Below are positions 1 through 8,878 of a DNA stretch of 14,024 nt, piece by piece. The DNA lies in contig NW_025062412.1 of assembly GCF_000002995.4 (NCBI RefSeq), positions 1-14,024 on the forward strand, written 5' to 3'. How positions within the stretch are numbered: position 1 is the stretch's first letter; each line of letters starts with the position of its first letter. Below the pieces are notes generated by a model. The model was given only the letters and a program-made list of their open reading frames with translations, made no database searches and had not been told where the DNA came from. The stretch comes from Brugia malayi (taxonomy: Eukaryota; Nematoda; Chromadorea; Rhabditida; Onchocercidae). Made by a program: the position numbers and the translations under genes.

Positions 1-3000
1 AATTCCTTGTCTAATGTAAGAAAACTATAACAAATTTTAAAATTTTTAAAAATTCAAAATTTAAATTTGAATTTAAATTTAATTTAAATTCTTAAATTGA
101 ATTAAAATCATGATTAATTGAAAGTTTTATTAATTTTGCTGATGAATTTATGCGCAAACTTAATTACAAAAGCGTATTTTAATATTTAAACTATAAAATG
201 ACAACGCAATATACGACCAGCACTGGTACAATGCACATAACATAGTAAATAAGGTTCAAAATAAGCTTTTTTAGCAGTTTTGGAACTTAATTAAAATTGA
301 TAAATATGAACCAATTTCCTTGTCTAATGTAAGAAAACTATAACAAATTTTAAAATTTTAAAAAATTCAAAATTTAAATTTGAATTTAAATTTAATTTAA
401 ATTCTTAAATTGAATTAAAATCATGATTAATTGAAAGTTTTATTAATTTTGCTGATGAATTTATGCGCAAAACTTAATTACAAAGCGTATTTTAATATTT
501 AAACTATAAATAACAACGCAATATACGACCAGCACTGGTACAATGCACATAACATAGTAAATTAAGTTCAAAATAAGCTTTTTTTAGCAGTTTTGGCACT
601 TAATTAAAATTGAAATTGATAAATTGGAACCAATTTCCTTGTCTAATGTAAGAAAACTATAACAAATTTTAAAATTTTTAAAAATTCAAAATTTAAATTT
701 GAATTTAAATTTAATTTAAATTCTTAAATTGAATTAAAATCATGATTAATTGAAAGTTTTATTAATTTTGCTGATGAATTTATGCGCAAAACTTAATTAC
801 AAAAGCGTATTTTAATATTTAAACTATAAATAACAACGCAATATACGACCAGCACTGGTACAATGCACATAACATAGTAAATTAGGTTCAAAATAAGCTT
901 TTTTAGCAGTTTTGGCACTTAATTAAAATTGAAATTGATAAATTGGAACCAATTTCCTTGTCTAATGTAAGAAAACTATAACAAATTTTAAAATTTTTAA
1001 AAAATTCAAAATTTAAATTTGAATTTAAATTTAATTTAAATTCTTAAATTGAATTAAAATCATGATTAATTGAAAGTTTTATTAATTTTGCTGATGAATT
1101 TATGCGCAAAACTTAATTACAAAAGCGTATTTTAATATTTAAACTATAAAATAACAACGCAATATACGACCAGCACTGGTACAATGCACATAACATAGTA
1201 AATTAGGTTCAAAATAAGCTTTTTTAGCAGTTTTGGCACTTAATTAAAATTGAAATTGATAAATTGGAACCAATTTCCTTGTCTAATGTAAGAAAACTAT
1301 AACAAATTTTAAAATTTTTAAAAATTCAAAATTTAAATTTGAATTTAAATTTAATTTAAATTCTTAAATTGAATTAAAATCATGATTAATTGAAAGTTTT
1401 ATTAATTTTGCTGATGAATTTATGCGCAAAACTTAATTACAAAAGCGTATTTTAATATTTAAACTATAAAATGACAACGCAATATACGACCAGCACTGGT
1501 ACAATGCACGTAACATAGTCAATTAATTTCAAAATAAGCTTTTTTTAGCTAGTTTTGGCACTTAATTAAAATTAAAATTGATAAATTAGAACCAATTTCC
1601 TTGTCTAATGTAAGAAAACTATAACAAATTTTAAAATTTTTAAAAAATTCAAAATTTAAATTTGAATTTAAATTTAATTTAAATTCTTAAATTGAATTAA
1701 AATCATGATTAATTGAAAGTTTTATTAATTTTGCTGATAATTTATGCGCAAAACTTAATTACAAAAGCGTATTTTAATATTTAAACTATAAAATGACAAC
1801 GCAATAAATGACCAGCACTGGTACAATGCACGTAACATAGTCAATTAATTTCAAAATAAGCCTTTTTAGTAGTTTTGGCACTTAATTAGAATTAAAATTG
1901 ATAAATTAGAACCAATTTCCTTGTCTAATGTAAGAAAACTATAACAAATTTTAAAATTTTTAAAAAATTCAAAATTTAAATTTGAATTTAAATTTAATTT
2001 AAATTCTTAAATTGAATTAAAATCATGATTAATTGAAAGTTTTATTAATTTTGCTGATGAATTTATGCGCAAAACTTAATTACAAAAGCGTATTTTAATA
2101 TTTAAACTATAAAATGACAACGCAATATACGACCAGCACTGGTACAATGCACATAACATAGTAAATTAAGGTTCAAAATAAGCTTTTTTTAGCAGTTTTG
2201 GCACTTAATTAAAATTGAAATTGATAAATTGGAACCAATTTCCTTGTCTAATGTAAGAAAACTATAACAAATTTTAAAATTTTTAAAAAATTCAAAATTT
2301 AAATTTGAATTTAAATTTAATTTAAATTCTTAAATTGAATTAAAATCATGATTAATTGAAAGTTTTATTAATTTTGCTGATGAATTTATGCGCAAAACTT
2401 AATTACAAAAGCGTATTTTAATATTTAAACTATAAAATAACAACGCAATATACGACCAGCACTGGTACAATGCACATAACATGGTAAATTAGGTTCAAAA
2501 TAAGCTTTTAGCAGTTTTGGCACTTAATTAAAATTGAAATTGATAAATTGGAACCAATTTCCTTGTCTAATGTAAGAAAACTATAACAAATTTTAAAATT
2601 TTTAAAAAATTCAAAATTTAAATTTGAATTTAAATTTAATTTAAATTCTTAAATTGAATTAAAATCATGATTAATTGAAAGTTTTATTAATTTTGCTGAT
2701 GAATTTATGCGCAAAACTTAATTACAAAAGCGTATTTTAATATTTAAACTATAAAATGACAACGCAATATACGACCAGCACTGGTACAATGCACATAACA
2801 TAGTAAATTAAGGTTCAAAATAAGCTTTTTTTAGCAGTTTTGGCACTTAATTAAAATTTAAATTGATAAATTGGAACCAATTTCCTTGTCTAATGTAAGA
2901 AAACTATAACAAATTTTAAAATTTTTAAAAAATTCAAAATTTAAATTTGAATTTAAATTTAATTTAAATTCTTAAATTGAATTAAAATCATGATTAATTG

Positions 3001-3146
3001 AAAGTTTTATTAATTTTGCTGATGAATTTATGCGCAAAACTTAATTACAAAAGCGTATTTTAATATTTAAACTATAAAATGACAACACAATATAGGACCA
3101 GCACTGGTACAATGCACGTAACATAGTCAATTAGGTTTGAAAATAA
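1..3146. repeat. HhaI satellite array, left block (about 9.8 tandem copies)
   Basis: Head-to-tail copies of an AT-rich unit. Using the anchor CCTTGTCTAATG, copies begin near 5, 318, 637, 956, 1277, 1599, 1919, 2242, 2561 and 2884, so spacing is 313-323 bp. The last copy is cut off at about 3146, where the sequence changes to unrelated DNA after a diverged GGTTTGAAAATAA. Each copy has one GCGC in TATGCGCAAA. I recognise this as the HhaI family that makes up a large share of Brugia genomes. Copies 1-4 and 7-9 carry mostly one set of linked variants (CACATAACATAGTAAATT), while 5, 6 and 10 carry another (CACGTAACATAGTCAATT). No frame is open for any useful length, so the array is non-coding. The window starts inside the array. 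Confidence 0.97.
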
Positions 3147-3986
3147 TATGGGCTTTTGTAAAAGGCTAAAGTGAATTTGAGGGGAGGAAGAATTAAGATT
3201 AGTATTCATATATCATTAAGTCTATGAATTTGTTTCAGAAAGCATTGCTGTTCAAGAATGAGCAAGATTTGAGATTACAGACGATGACTTATAATTGTTT
3301 TTTTTTTTTTTTTTTTTTCGGGGATTTTTTTAGGATAAAATTTGCTGTTTGCTGCTTTATATTATAAAAAACAAAATGATACAATCATTGCTCTTATTGG
3401 TGGAAATTTTTTCTTTTTTTTATACAGAAAATATTGTAAATGCTAATTTATGCATTTTGATTTCGATTTTTTTTTTTTTATGTTAGTGTTCATTTATAAT
3501 TGTTTTTTTTTTTTTTTCTGTTAGCTACTTTGCTTTCATGTTTATATGAATTTATTCCGAATATAGTGCTCATTGGTCATATCTCTTCCTTTTTTTCCAT
3601 ATTCTGGCAGTGTCATTTTGTTTGTAGTATAGGATTTCCAGAAAGTGCGCACATAGATACTAATTGAAGATTTCCGAATATTAAAAATGGTCGGAATTAT
3701 TCTAAATTTATTTTCTAATAATTTTCGCTGACATAGCTTTCTTATGCTGAAGGTGCGATATATCTAATGGCTAGATAGTTTCATATTGAGAATATTAATG
3801 AGAATATTACTTTGGTACTTGATTTATCGTTTTGTCTTCCTTTTGATCAGATCTTCCTTTGTCTTTTTAGGAAATTTCAGGAACAAGTTTCAGGAATTGT
3901 TTAATAATTTTGGCCAGAGTTTATATTACCATAAACACAAATTTATTTGACATATGTTGATTGATTGATTCACATGGATGTTTTGA
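3147..3986. other. Left part of the island: T-rich, no supported gene
   Basis: Unique-looking sequence between the left satellite edge and the foldback element. It has long T tracts at 3298-3318 (21 T), 3467-3479 and 3503-3517, the first and third each preceded by TTATAATTG. A short open stretch starts at an ATG at 3224 (MNLFQKALLFKNEQ and about ten more residues) and runs into the first T tract. TTTTTAG at 3864-3870 could serve as a splice acceptor, but the frames after it close within about 30 codons. I recognise no protein in either and call no gene here. Confidence 0.6.
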
Positions 3987-4378
3987 ATTAGATTATATTT
4001 TACGTCACTTTACGTGTCGCACATCGCTTCATTTAAAAGTGCATGAAGCAGTTTCTCTGTTATTTATTCAAAATGATATATTTGCATTATTCACTTTAGC
4101 ATAATTTCGATTCAACAATTCCATGTTTTATTCTTAGCAATCTTCGTTTCATTTTCTTTTTATTTTTTCCTTTGCTACATACTTTCTTCCATTTTCATAT
4201 CGAATCTGTTTAATATTATATAATTTTTTGTCAGAAAAAGTTGTGATTTTACTGCTACATCGTTATAATACATTCAAATGAAATTGAATGTAAAAAAAAT
4301 TTCCTCAAATAGTCATTATTTTTATAGAAATTTAATTTTATGGTGATGCACAAATGATCACATTTTCGAATTGTTACC
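3987..4378 (+). repeat. Left arm of the long inverted repeat
   Basis: It pairs with 5625-6030. Shared stretches, in order from the outer tip, include CACTTTACGTGTCG, GCATGAAGCAGTTTCTCTG, TTGATTCAACAATTCCATGT-type sequence, TCTGTTTAATATTATATAAT, TACTGCTACATCGTTATAAT, TTTCCTCAAATAGTCA and CACATTTTCGAATTGT. Differences are scattered single bases and small indels, chiefly in T runs, so the arms are old enough to have diverged noticeably. Confidence 0.85.
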
Positions 4379-5265
4379 CGCGGGAACGTTCTAATTTATT
4401 TATGAAATATTTGCTTTACTTTTTCACTTATTAAATTTTCATATCCTGAAATTTTGCATGGATAACAACTATGATCAAATTTTCTAGATGTATCAATTAG
4501 AAAAAGTTTAAAAAAATGTATCAATTACTCATAGAGCTGACTGACCGAGCAGAATGTGAAATTTCACCTACGAAATTTTTTCAGATTGTTGAGGTATGCA
4601 CCTACAACATTTTGAATAGTGTATTACTTCAAAATCGGCTTTAGTAACAAAATAAAATGGTGTAAAATTTAGGTAAAAAAATAACTTCATTTTGGAAAAA
4701 TGAGTTTTGTTGGCCGATTTAATTTTTTTTTTGAAAAAACAATAGAAAAAATTGATCTCTTGTAAAGTTCTCCGTAATAGGAAGGTTGGAGAATAATCTT
4801 CAATGGTTAACTTTCTTCTTTTCCTCTTCCTTTCCCAATAGTTTGTTTTTGACCCATCTGAAGTTATTGTTGTTGTTTGTTTTTTTTCTTTTTTATAAGA
4901 AATTAATTCATAAAATAAAAGTTTCCCAAATCTTTGAATTAATATCAATTTTTATTAATAAGACAAGAATTTTTTTGAAAACGTTTTAATATATCAATAA
5001 AGTCACAAAATTAAAATAGAACAGATGTCAGATTACTTTCACCTTCTGCTTGGCCACAATCTTTTTCCATGCAACAATTTTTATTAATTTATTTTTTGCA
5101 TAAAAATATACAAAAAAAAAAAAAAAAAAAAAACTTCATTATTTGCAATTTCATTTTAACATAAAAACTAATTCTACTTATCATTTATGTGCTGCAAATT
5201 GTTCAAATTTCCCAGTTGATCACTTTTTTCTTATTAAAGCAATGGAATTAATTAAAGAGTGACGT

Positions 5266-5316
5266 GGTAATAAACTCATAAAATTTTTGGACTGGTGATA
5301 AACTCAAAAAATTCAT
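5266..5316. repeat. Short direct repeat, two copies of about 23 bp
   Basis: GGTAATAAACTCATAAAATT at 5266 is followed at 5294 by GGTGATAAACTCAAAAAATT. Local duplication inside the foldback spacer; no function can be read from it. Confidence 0.5.
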
Positions 5317-5527
5317 TAACAAAATTTTTTCTTGGACATATCTGATCTTTTTCTCATCATCAAACGTGATCTTTCACCATGCTGGTAACATAGTTTTACT
5401 AATTTACTGTTAACAATAAATCTTATGCAATTATCATTTTGAAATGCTGATCAAATGATAATATGACAAGTGATATTAGCAATCATTGGATCAATTAAAT
5501 TAAAATATTTGTATGTGCAAGCAGGTA

Positions 5528-5580
5528 TGCAATTGTACTTGCAATGCAACTGCAACTGCAAGTGCAAGTGCGGCTGCAAG
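5528..5580. repeat. Imperfect TGCAAC/TGCAAG hexamer repeat
   Basis: A run of variants of TGCAAC and TGCAAG, with the core ATGCAACTGCAACTGCAAG and then TGCAAGTGCGGCTGCAAG. The two hexamers are close to reverse complements of each other, so the stretch can also fold on itself. It stands out by base composition from the AT-rich surroundings. Confidence 0.65.
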
Positions 5581-5624
5581 AAATATTTACTGTTAAGGTT
5601 ACATTTTGAAAAGGTTACAATTTA

Positions 5625-6030
5625 GGTTACAATTCGAAAATGTGACCATTTGTGTATCACCATGAAATCAAAAAATAGTGACTATTTGAGGAAATCTTTT
5701 TTGCATTCAATTTCATTTGGATGTATTATAACGATGTAGCAGTAAAAACACAATTTTTTCTTATTACAAAAAATTATATAATATTAAACAGATTCGACAT
5801 GAAAATGAAACAAACTATGAAGCAGAGGAAAAAAAAAAAAAAAAAAAACAAAAAGAAAATGAAAGTGCAATAAAGATAGCTAAGAATAAAACATGGAATT
5901 GTTGAATCGAAATATTATGCAAAGTGAATAACGCAAACATATCACTTTGAATAAATAACAGAGAAACTGCTTCATGCATTTAAATGAAGTGATAAAACGA
6001 CACGTAAAGTGACGCAAAATATAATCTAAT
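5625..6030 (-). repeat. Right arm of the long inverted repeat
   Basis: Reverse complement of 3987-4378. It is slightly longer because of an A20 run at 5829-5848, which stands opposite an interrupted T-rich run in the left arm, and a few extra bases near 5755-5765. The outer tip ends at ATAATCTAAT (6021-6030). Beyond that, AAATAAGG has no counterpart left of 3987. Confidence 0.85.
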
Positions 6031-6861
6031 AAATAAGGAAAAATTTTTGCGGCTTTGTTACTTGAATTGCTGCTTACATATATGTTTTATAATTGTAACT
6101 AATGAATTAAAAATTTTTCTATACAGTCTCCTTATTATAACTTCTCTTATTCTAATAATTACCACTTTTTTCTTATTCTAATTTCATTTTTTATTTCACT
6201 TAATTTGATTTTTTCGATTTGCAACTAATATTAATACATTTTACCGATTTTTAGTTCTAATTTTATTGATTTGAACAGCAAAAAACAGTACGTTTTTTTT
6301 TTTTTTTTTTATATTAGACGCTTCGTTGCCAAACATTAAGCTTTTGCTACCACAGAATAATAACAATGAAAATGCGTCAAGTTTTATGATTTTTATTGTT
6401 TGAAAGCTGAATTAAGCAAGAAAAATTACATTTATTTACAAAGAAGCAAATATAAAATCCCAATAAATAAATCTATGTATCAAAGAATGCACAAAAAAAT
6501 TTTTACAAATTAAAATCTAATTCGAAATAATCTCGCGAACCTTCAAATAATTTACAAAAAGTATCAAATAAAATTTAATAATCCATAATACAAAAACTTA
6601 TCTTAATTGAACACCGGAAATGTAAAACTATTTCAAATTATATATCATGTAAGCAAACATTACTCCAACCCTTATCTGACATAAAAGTAACGTAAAACTA
6701 TTTTTTTTTTACGTGATTCCAATTGCTGGGGTTCAATGCAGTTCATTCCTACATGATATTTCTGGTGTAGAAAAGCAAATAAAAAAAAATGGGCAAAGCA
6801 AAAGCTAAAAGCGAAAAATTTCCACTTTCTTATTGCTAAAGCAAATCATATCAGCTTAAAG
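6031..6861. other. Gene-free stretch, 3' flank of the minus-strand gene
   Basis: AT-rich DNA between the foldback element and the last exon of the minus-strand gene. It has a T18 tract at 6293-6310 and an A/T-rich remainder with stops in every frame. The part next to 6862 should hold the 3' untranslated region. On the minus strand a variant polyadenylation hexamer AATAAG lies at 6834-6829, about 28 nt after the stop codon. The nearest perfect AATAAA I noticed on that strand (plus-strand TTTATT at 6431-6436) is over 400 nt away. I see no RNA gene here. Confidence 0.5.
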
Positions 6862-8079
6862 TTAGTGATTTGTATTCAACCATTCTGATATCTGATTTTT
6901 AAGATCATCAACTTCCTCATCCTCATCATAGCATGCTTTTATTAATCGTTCACTTTCTTCTCGCAAACGGTCTAATCTGTGTTCTACCTCTTCAAATTTT
7001 TTCTCTTGTACAATTGACATTTTTCTCATCTATAAAAAATTTTCAAAGAAATTAAAACTAACAATGTACCCAGTATTTCTATAGTGTTATCTGATAATGT
7101 CACCAGAGGAATTGCTTGAAATTATCATTGTAATATGTACGGATTTACAATCCAAAGTATTACCTCTTTTAAATCTATGTTTTCTTTTTCCAATATAAAA
7201 ATCGTATTCCTGAGTTCTGCATTTTCATTTTTCAGTTCATCGTTTTCCTTTGTTAAATTTTCAGCAGCACGAATTATTGCAGCAGTAATTTCACTTCCAA
7301 AATCCAAATTCTCAAACAAAGTTGAGCTTTGATATCTTATATCTTCCTCATTGATTCGAAAATGCTGAGCCGTCCTTTTTAGCTCCTAAAATTGACAAAA
7401 ATTAGTCTTAAAAAACAATCTTAACATTATTTAACAGTTTTGAAACTCCATAAAACAATGAAAATTTCTCGAAAGAAGAAGCAAACCTGCATTACTTCTT
7501 CACAATGTTCACATATTTTCTTGAAAGTATCTCCTTCTCTTTCATTATTTTCCAACTGTTTAATTTCTCGGTCATGCAAGCAATCCAATAATACGCTCAA
7601 GCTTTTAAAGTTTTTCTCTGTATACTCATGCATTATTTTCATTTTACTCGCCATTTTTTGCATTTCATCCAAACCCTTTGACCATTTCTCATTCAATTTC
7701 TGAAATCCGATCTATAGACAATATGATGATGAATGTACTATTGTAAATAAAACGATATTCAACATTCAAATTTACTTCCTGAAGATTTTTTACATAACGT
7801 AGCATTTTTAACAGGAAGGCACAGTTCTGATTTTCTTCAGACTTTGTTTTGATAAACTCTGTCACAAAATATAGGCTTATCTGTCCATTTGTTTTAGAAA
7901 TTCTAGATTAACAAAACTTATACAAGACTTTAGATAAGATTTACCTGCATTAAACTTGAGAAACAATTGTTGTTTTCAGAAAACTGAGTTGTTATCACTT
8001 CTCGCAAACCATTAAGCTTTGATTTTGTACTCGTAAACAACATCTCAAATCTGTTTTTTTCCTCCACCATTTTTTCCAT
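6862..8079 (-). CDS. Five-exon gene, predicted 280-residue coiled-coil protein (leucine zipper; possibly F-BAR-like)
   Basis: Spliced model read on the minus strand. Exons are 8079-7945 (residues 1-45), 7880-7776 (46-80), 7699-7487 (81-151), 7385-7164 (152-225) and 7029-6862 (226-280 plus TAA). All introns (64, 76, 101 and 134 nt) start with GT, end with AG and are phase 0. Acceptors are GGACAG, TTTCAG, TTTTAG and TTATAG. The ATG at 8079 is chosen because an in-frame TAG lies 15 nt upstream and a TTTTCCAG acceptor lies at about 8120. The protein is charged and almost wholly helical. Leucines 195, 202, 209, 216 and 223 form a perfect five-step heptad zipper (LTKENDELKNENAEL...), with no basic region before it, so it is not a bZIP factor. 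Residues 27-120 (EFIKTKSEENQNC, LNEKWSKGLDEMQKMASKM) recall the F-BAR helix pattern, but weakly. I see no signal peptide or membrane segment. Some acceptors have in-frame alternatives: 7711 instead of 7699 for exon 3, and 7872 instead of 7880 for exon 2. Function unknown; the exon model is more certain than the family. Confidence 0.72.
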
Positions 8080-8118
8080 TATCGCTTCTAACTAAAGATT
8101 TTTGATTCCTTTGTTCAA

Positions 8119-8128
8119 CTGGAAAATA
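8119..8128 (-). promoter_or_regulatory. Splice acceptor upstream of the start codon (possible SL trans-splice site)
   Basis: On the minus strand TATTTTCCAG ends at 8119, 39 nt before the ATG at 8079. It is the closest match to the nematode TTTTCAG consensus in the gene region. The frame between it and the ATG contains a stop, so it serves a 5' untranslated leader. Either a spliced leader is added here, as is common in filarial mRNAs, or an upstream non-coding exon joins here. A weaker CTTTAG acceptor ending at 8092 is an alternative. Confidence 0.45.
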
Positions 8129-8243
8129 TAAAGTCATTAAAAAAAAAGTACTTATTAGTTTGCAATAAAGATATTAAAAAAAATACTTATTAGTTCGCAA
8201 TAAAGATATTGAAAAAAAATACTTATTAGTTCGCAATAAAGAC

Positions 8244-8246
<3 letters not shown>
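8129..8246. repeat. 35-bp tandem repeat, about 3.3 copies
   Basis: Copies at 8139-8175, 8176-8210 and 8211-8246 share ACTTATTAGTTCGCAATAAA followed by GATATT or GACATT and a run of A. TATAAAGTCATT (8127-8138) is the tail of a further partial copy. The repeat lies just upstream of the coiled-coil gene. Confidence 0.85.

Positions 8247-8276
<30 letters not shown>
8247..8276. repeat. A30 homopolymer tract
   Basis: Thirty uninterrupted A on the plus strand, directly after the 35-bp tandem repeat whose copies each contain shorter A runs. It is the longest homopolymer of the window, and its length may be inexact in the assembly. Confidence 0.9.
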
Positions 8277-8279
<3 letters not shown>

Positions 8280-8878
8280 AGATCCTTTGAATCAAGCCAA
8301 ATTGTACAAGAAAAATAATAAGAATGAAAAGAAGAATATGCGCAAATAAAATCACAAAAGAGAAGGGCATGATCATGGGATTGCTACTGCCCAACTTTAT
8401 TCTTGTAGAATGTAAAAGTTATATGTATACATATATATATATACAGGAAAAAAAATTTTTATCGTTGTATTGATAAGTACAAAAAAGAGATCTCATCTCA
8501 GATCAAAATTTTACCCAAGTATTATGTTAACATTACTCTTATCCCTACTGACAGAAATCAATGAGAACACGCCCATCTCTGTATGCTTTATAATTAACAA
8601 TACAATTATGATAGAATATCAAGGTTATCCACCATAATGTAGATATTTTTGTCTTTCCTAGTTCTATTAACTTCTCTTGCTAAATCTTATTTTTTTTTTA
8701 AATCCTTACTGTTTCTTCTCTTCTCTCTGACCAACACTCAACTGTCTCAGTACAGATAGAGCTAATATCTTTTCTATCGACTAACCCCTTTTGTACGGGT
8801 TAAGCAATATGAAAAGCATAGCAAGTGGAAAGGTTTACTGATTAGCTTTTCCAGTGTTTAAACAACGCATATAAAATA
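8277..8878. other. Right part of the island, upstream of the gene
   Basis: About 600 bp between the A30 tract and the right satellite. It holds a TATA-type microsatellite (8421-8444), a pyrimidine-rich stretch (CTGTTTCTTCTCTTCTCTCT at 8709-8728), and no exon or RNA gene that I can support. If the minus-strand gene has its own promoter it lies here or in the tandem repeat, but I cannot point to a promoter motif. Confidence 0.5.

Larger units (their letters stand above)
4379..5624. other. Spacer of the foldback element, no supported gene
   Basis: AT-rich sequence between the inverted arms. On the minus strand a frame stays open for about 126 codons (4568-4948). It starts from TTG rather than ATG, is rich in Lys, Phe and Tyr as expected from a purine-rich strand, and resembles no family I know, so I do not call it a gene. 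The spacer also holds an A22 tract (5112-5133), two diverged copies of GGTAATAAACTCATAAAATT (5266-5288 and 5294-5316), and a GC-richer stretch of TGCAAC/TGCAAG-like hexamers (5528-5580). Three AGGTTACA motifs follow, near 5596, 5612 and 5624. Confidence 0.55.
3987..6030. mobile_element. Foldback-like element with long terminal inverted repeats (about 2.04 kb)
   Basis: The first 392 bp (3987-4378) reappear as reverse complement in the last 406 bp (5625-6030). The tips are ATTAGATTATATTTTACGTC on the left and the reverse of ATTAGATTATATTTTGCGTC on the right. The match breaks off sharply outside both tips, and inside at TTCGAATTGTTACC. Long arms around a 1.25-kb spacer, with no transposase that I can see, fit a non-autonomous foldback or MITE-like DNA transposon, or a relic of one. 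The outermost ATTA/TAAT bases make the exact end ambiguous. A TA target duplication is possible, and I see no 8- or 9-bp duplication in the flanks. The family is not identified. A plain inverted duplication without transposition would look the same. Confidence 0.7.

Noticed and set aside
1200..1215. RNA polymerase III B-box-like GGTTCAAAAT in the satellite unit
   Set aside because: It lacks the conserved CC end and there is no A box at a suitable distance; probably chance.
1..3146. CRISPR-like regularity of the repeats
   Set aside because: The unit is 322 bp with no spacer of unique sequence, and it matches a eukaryotic satellite family.
3224..3330. Possible small exon MNLFQKALLFKNEQ... on the plus strand
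   Set aside because: It runs straight into a 21-T tract and stops. I found no donor site, partner exon or recognisable protein.
3864..3960. TTTTTAG acceptor followed by a short open frame
   Set aside because: The acceptor looks good, but the frames after it close within about 30 codons and no upstream exon fits.
4786..4989. Phe/Leu-rich 67-codon frame on the plus strand
   Set aside because: Low-complexity product of T-rich DNA, with no neighbours or signals that support a gene.
7135..7332. Open frame on the plus strand opposite exon 4
   Set aside because: It is the antisense shadow of the zipper-coding exon: Ser/Phe-rich, without splice signals or any recognised pattern.
7440..7703. Open frame on the plus strand opposite exon 3
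   Set aside because: Antisense of the exon with coding-like Glu/Lys/Leu periodicity on the other strand; the minus-strand reading joins in frame with four other exons and this one does not.
3147..8878. Transfer from Wolbachia or another bacterium as the origin of the island
   Set aside because: The gene has spliceosomal introns, and there are no long bacterial frames, ribosome binding sites or bacterial gene patterns.
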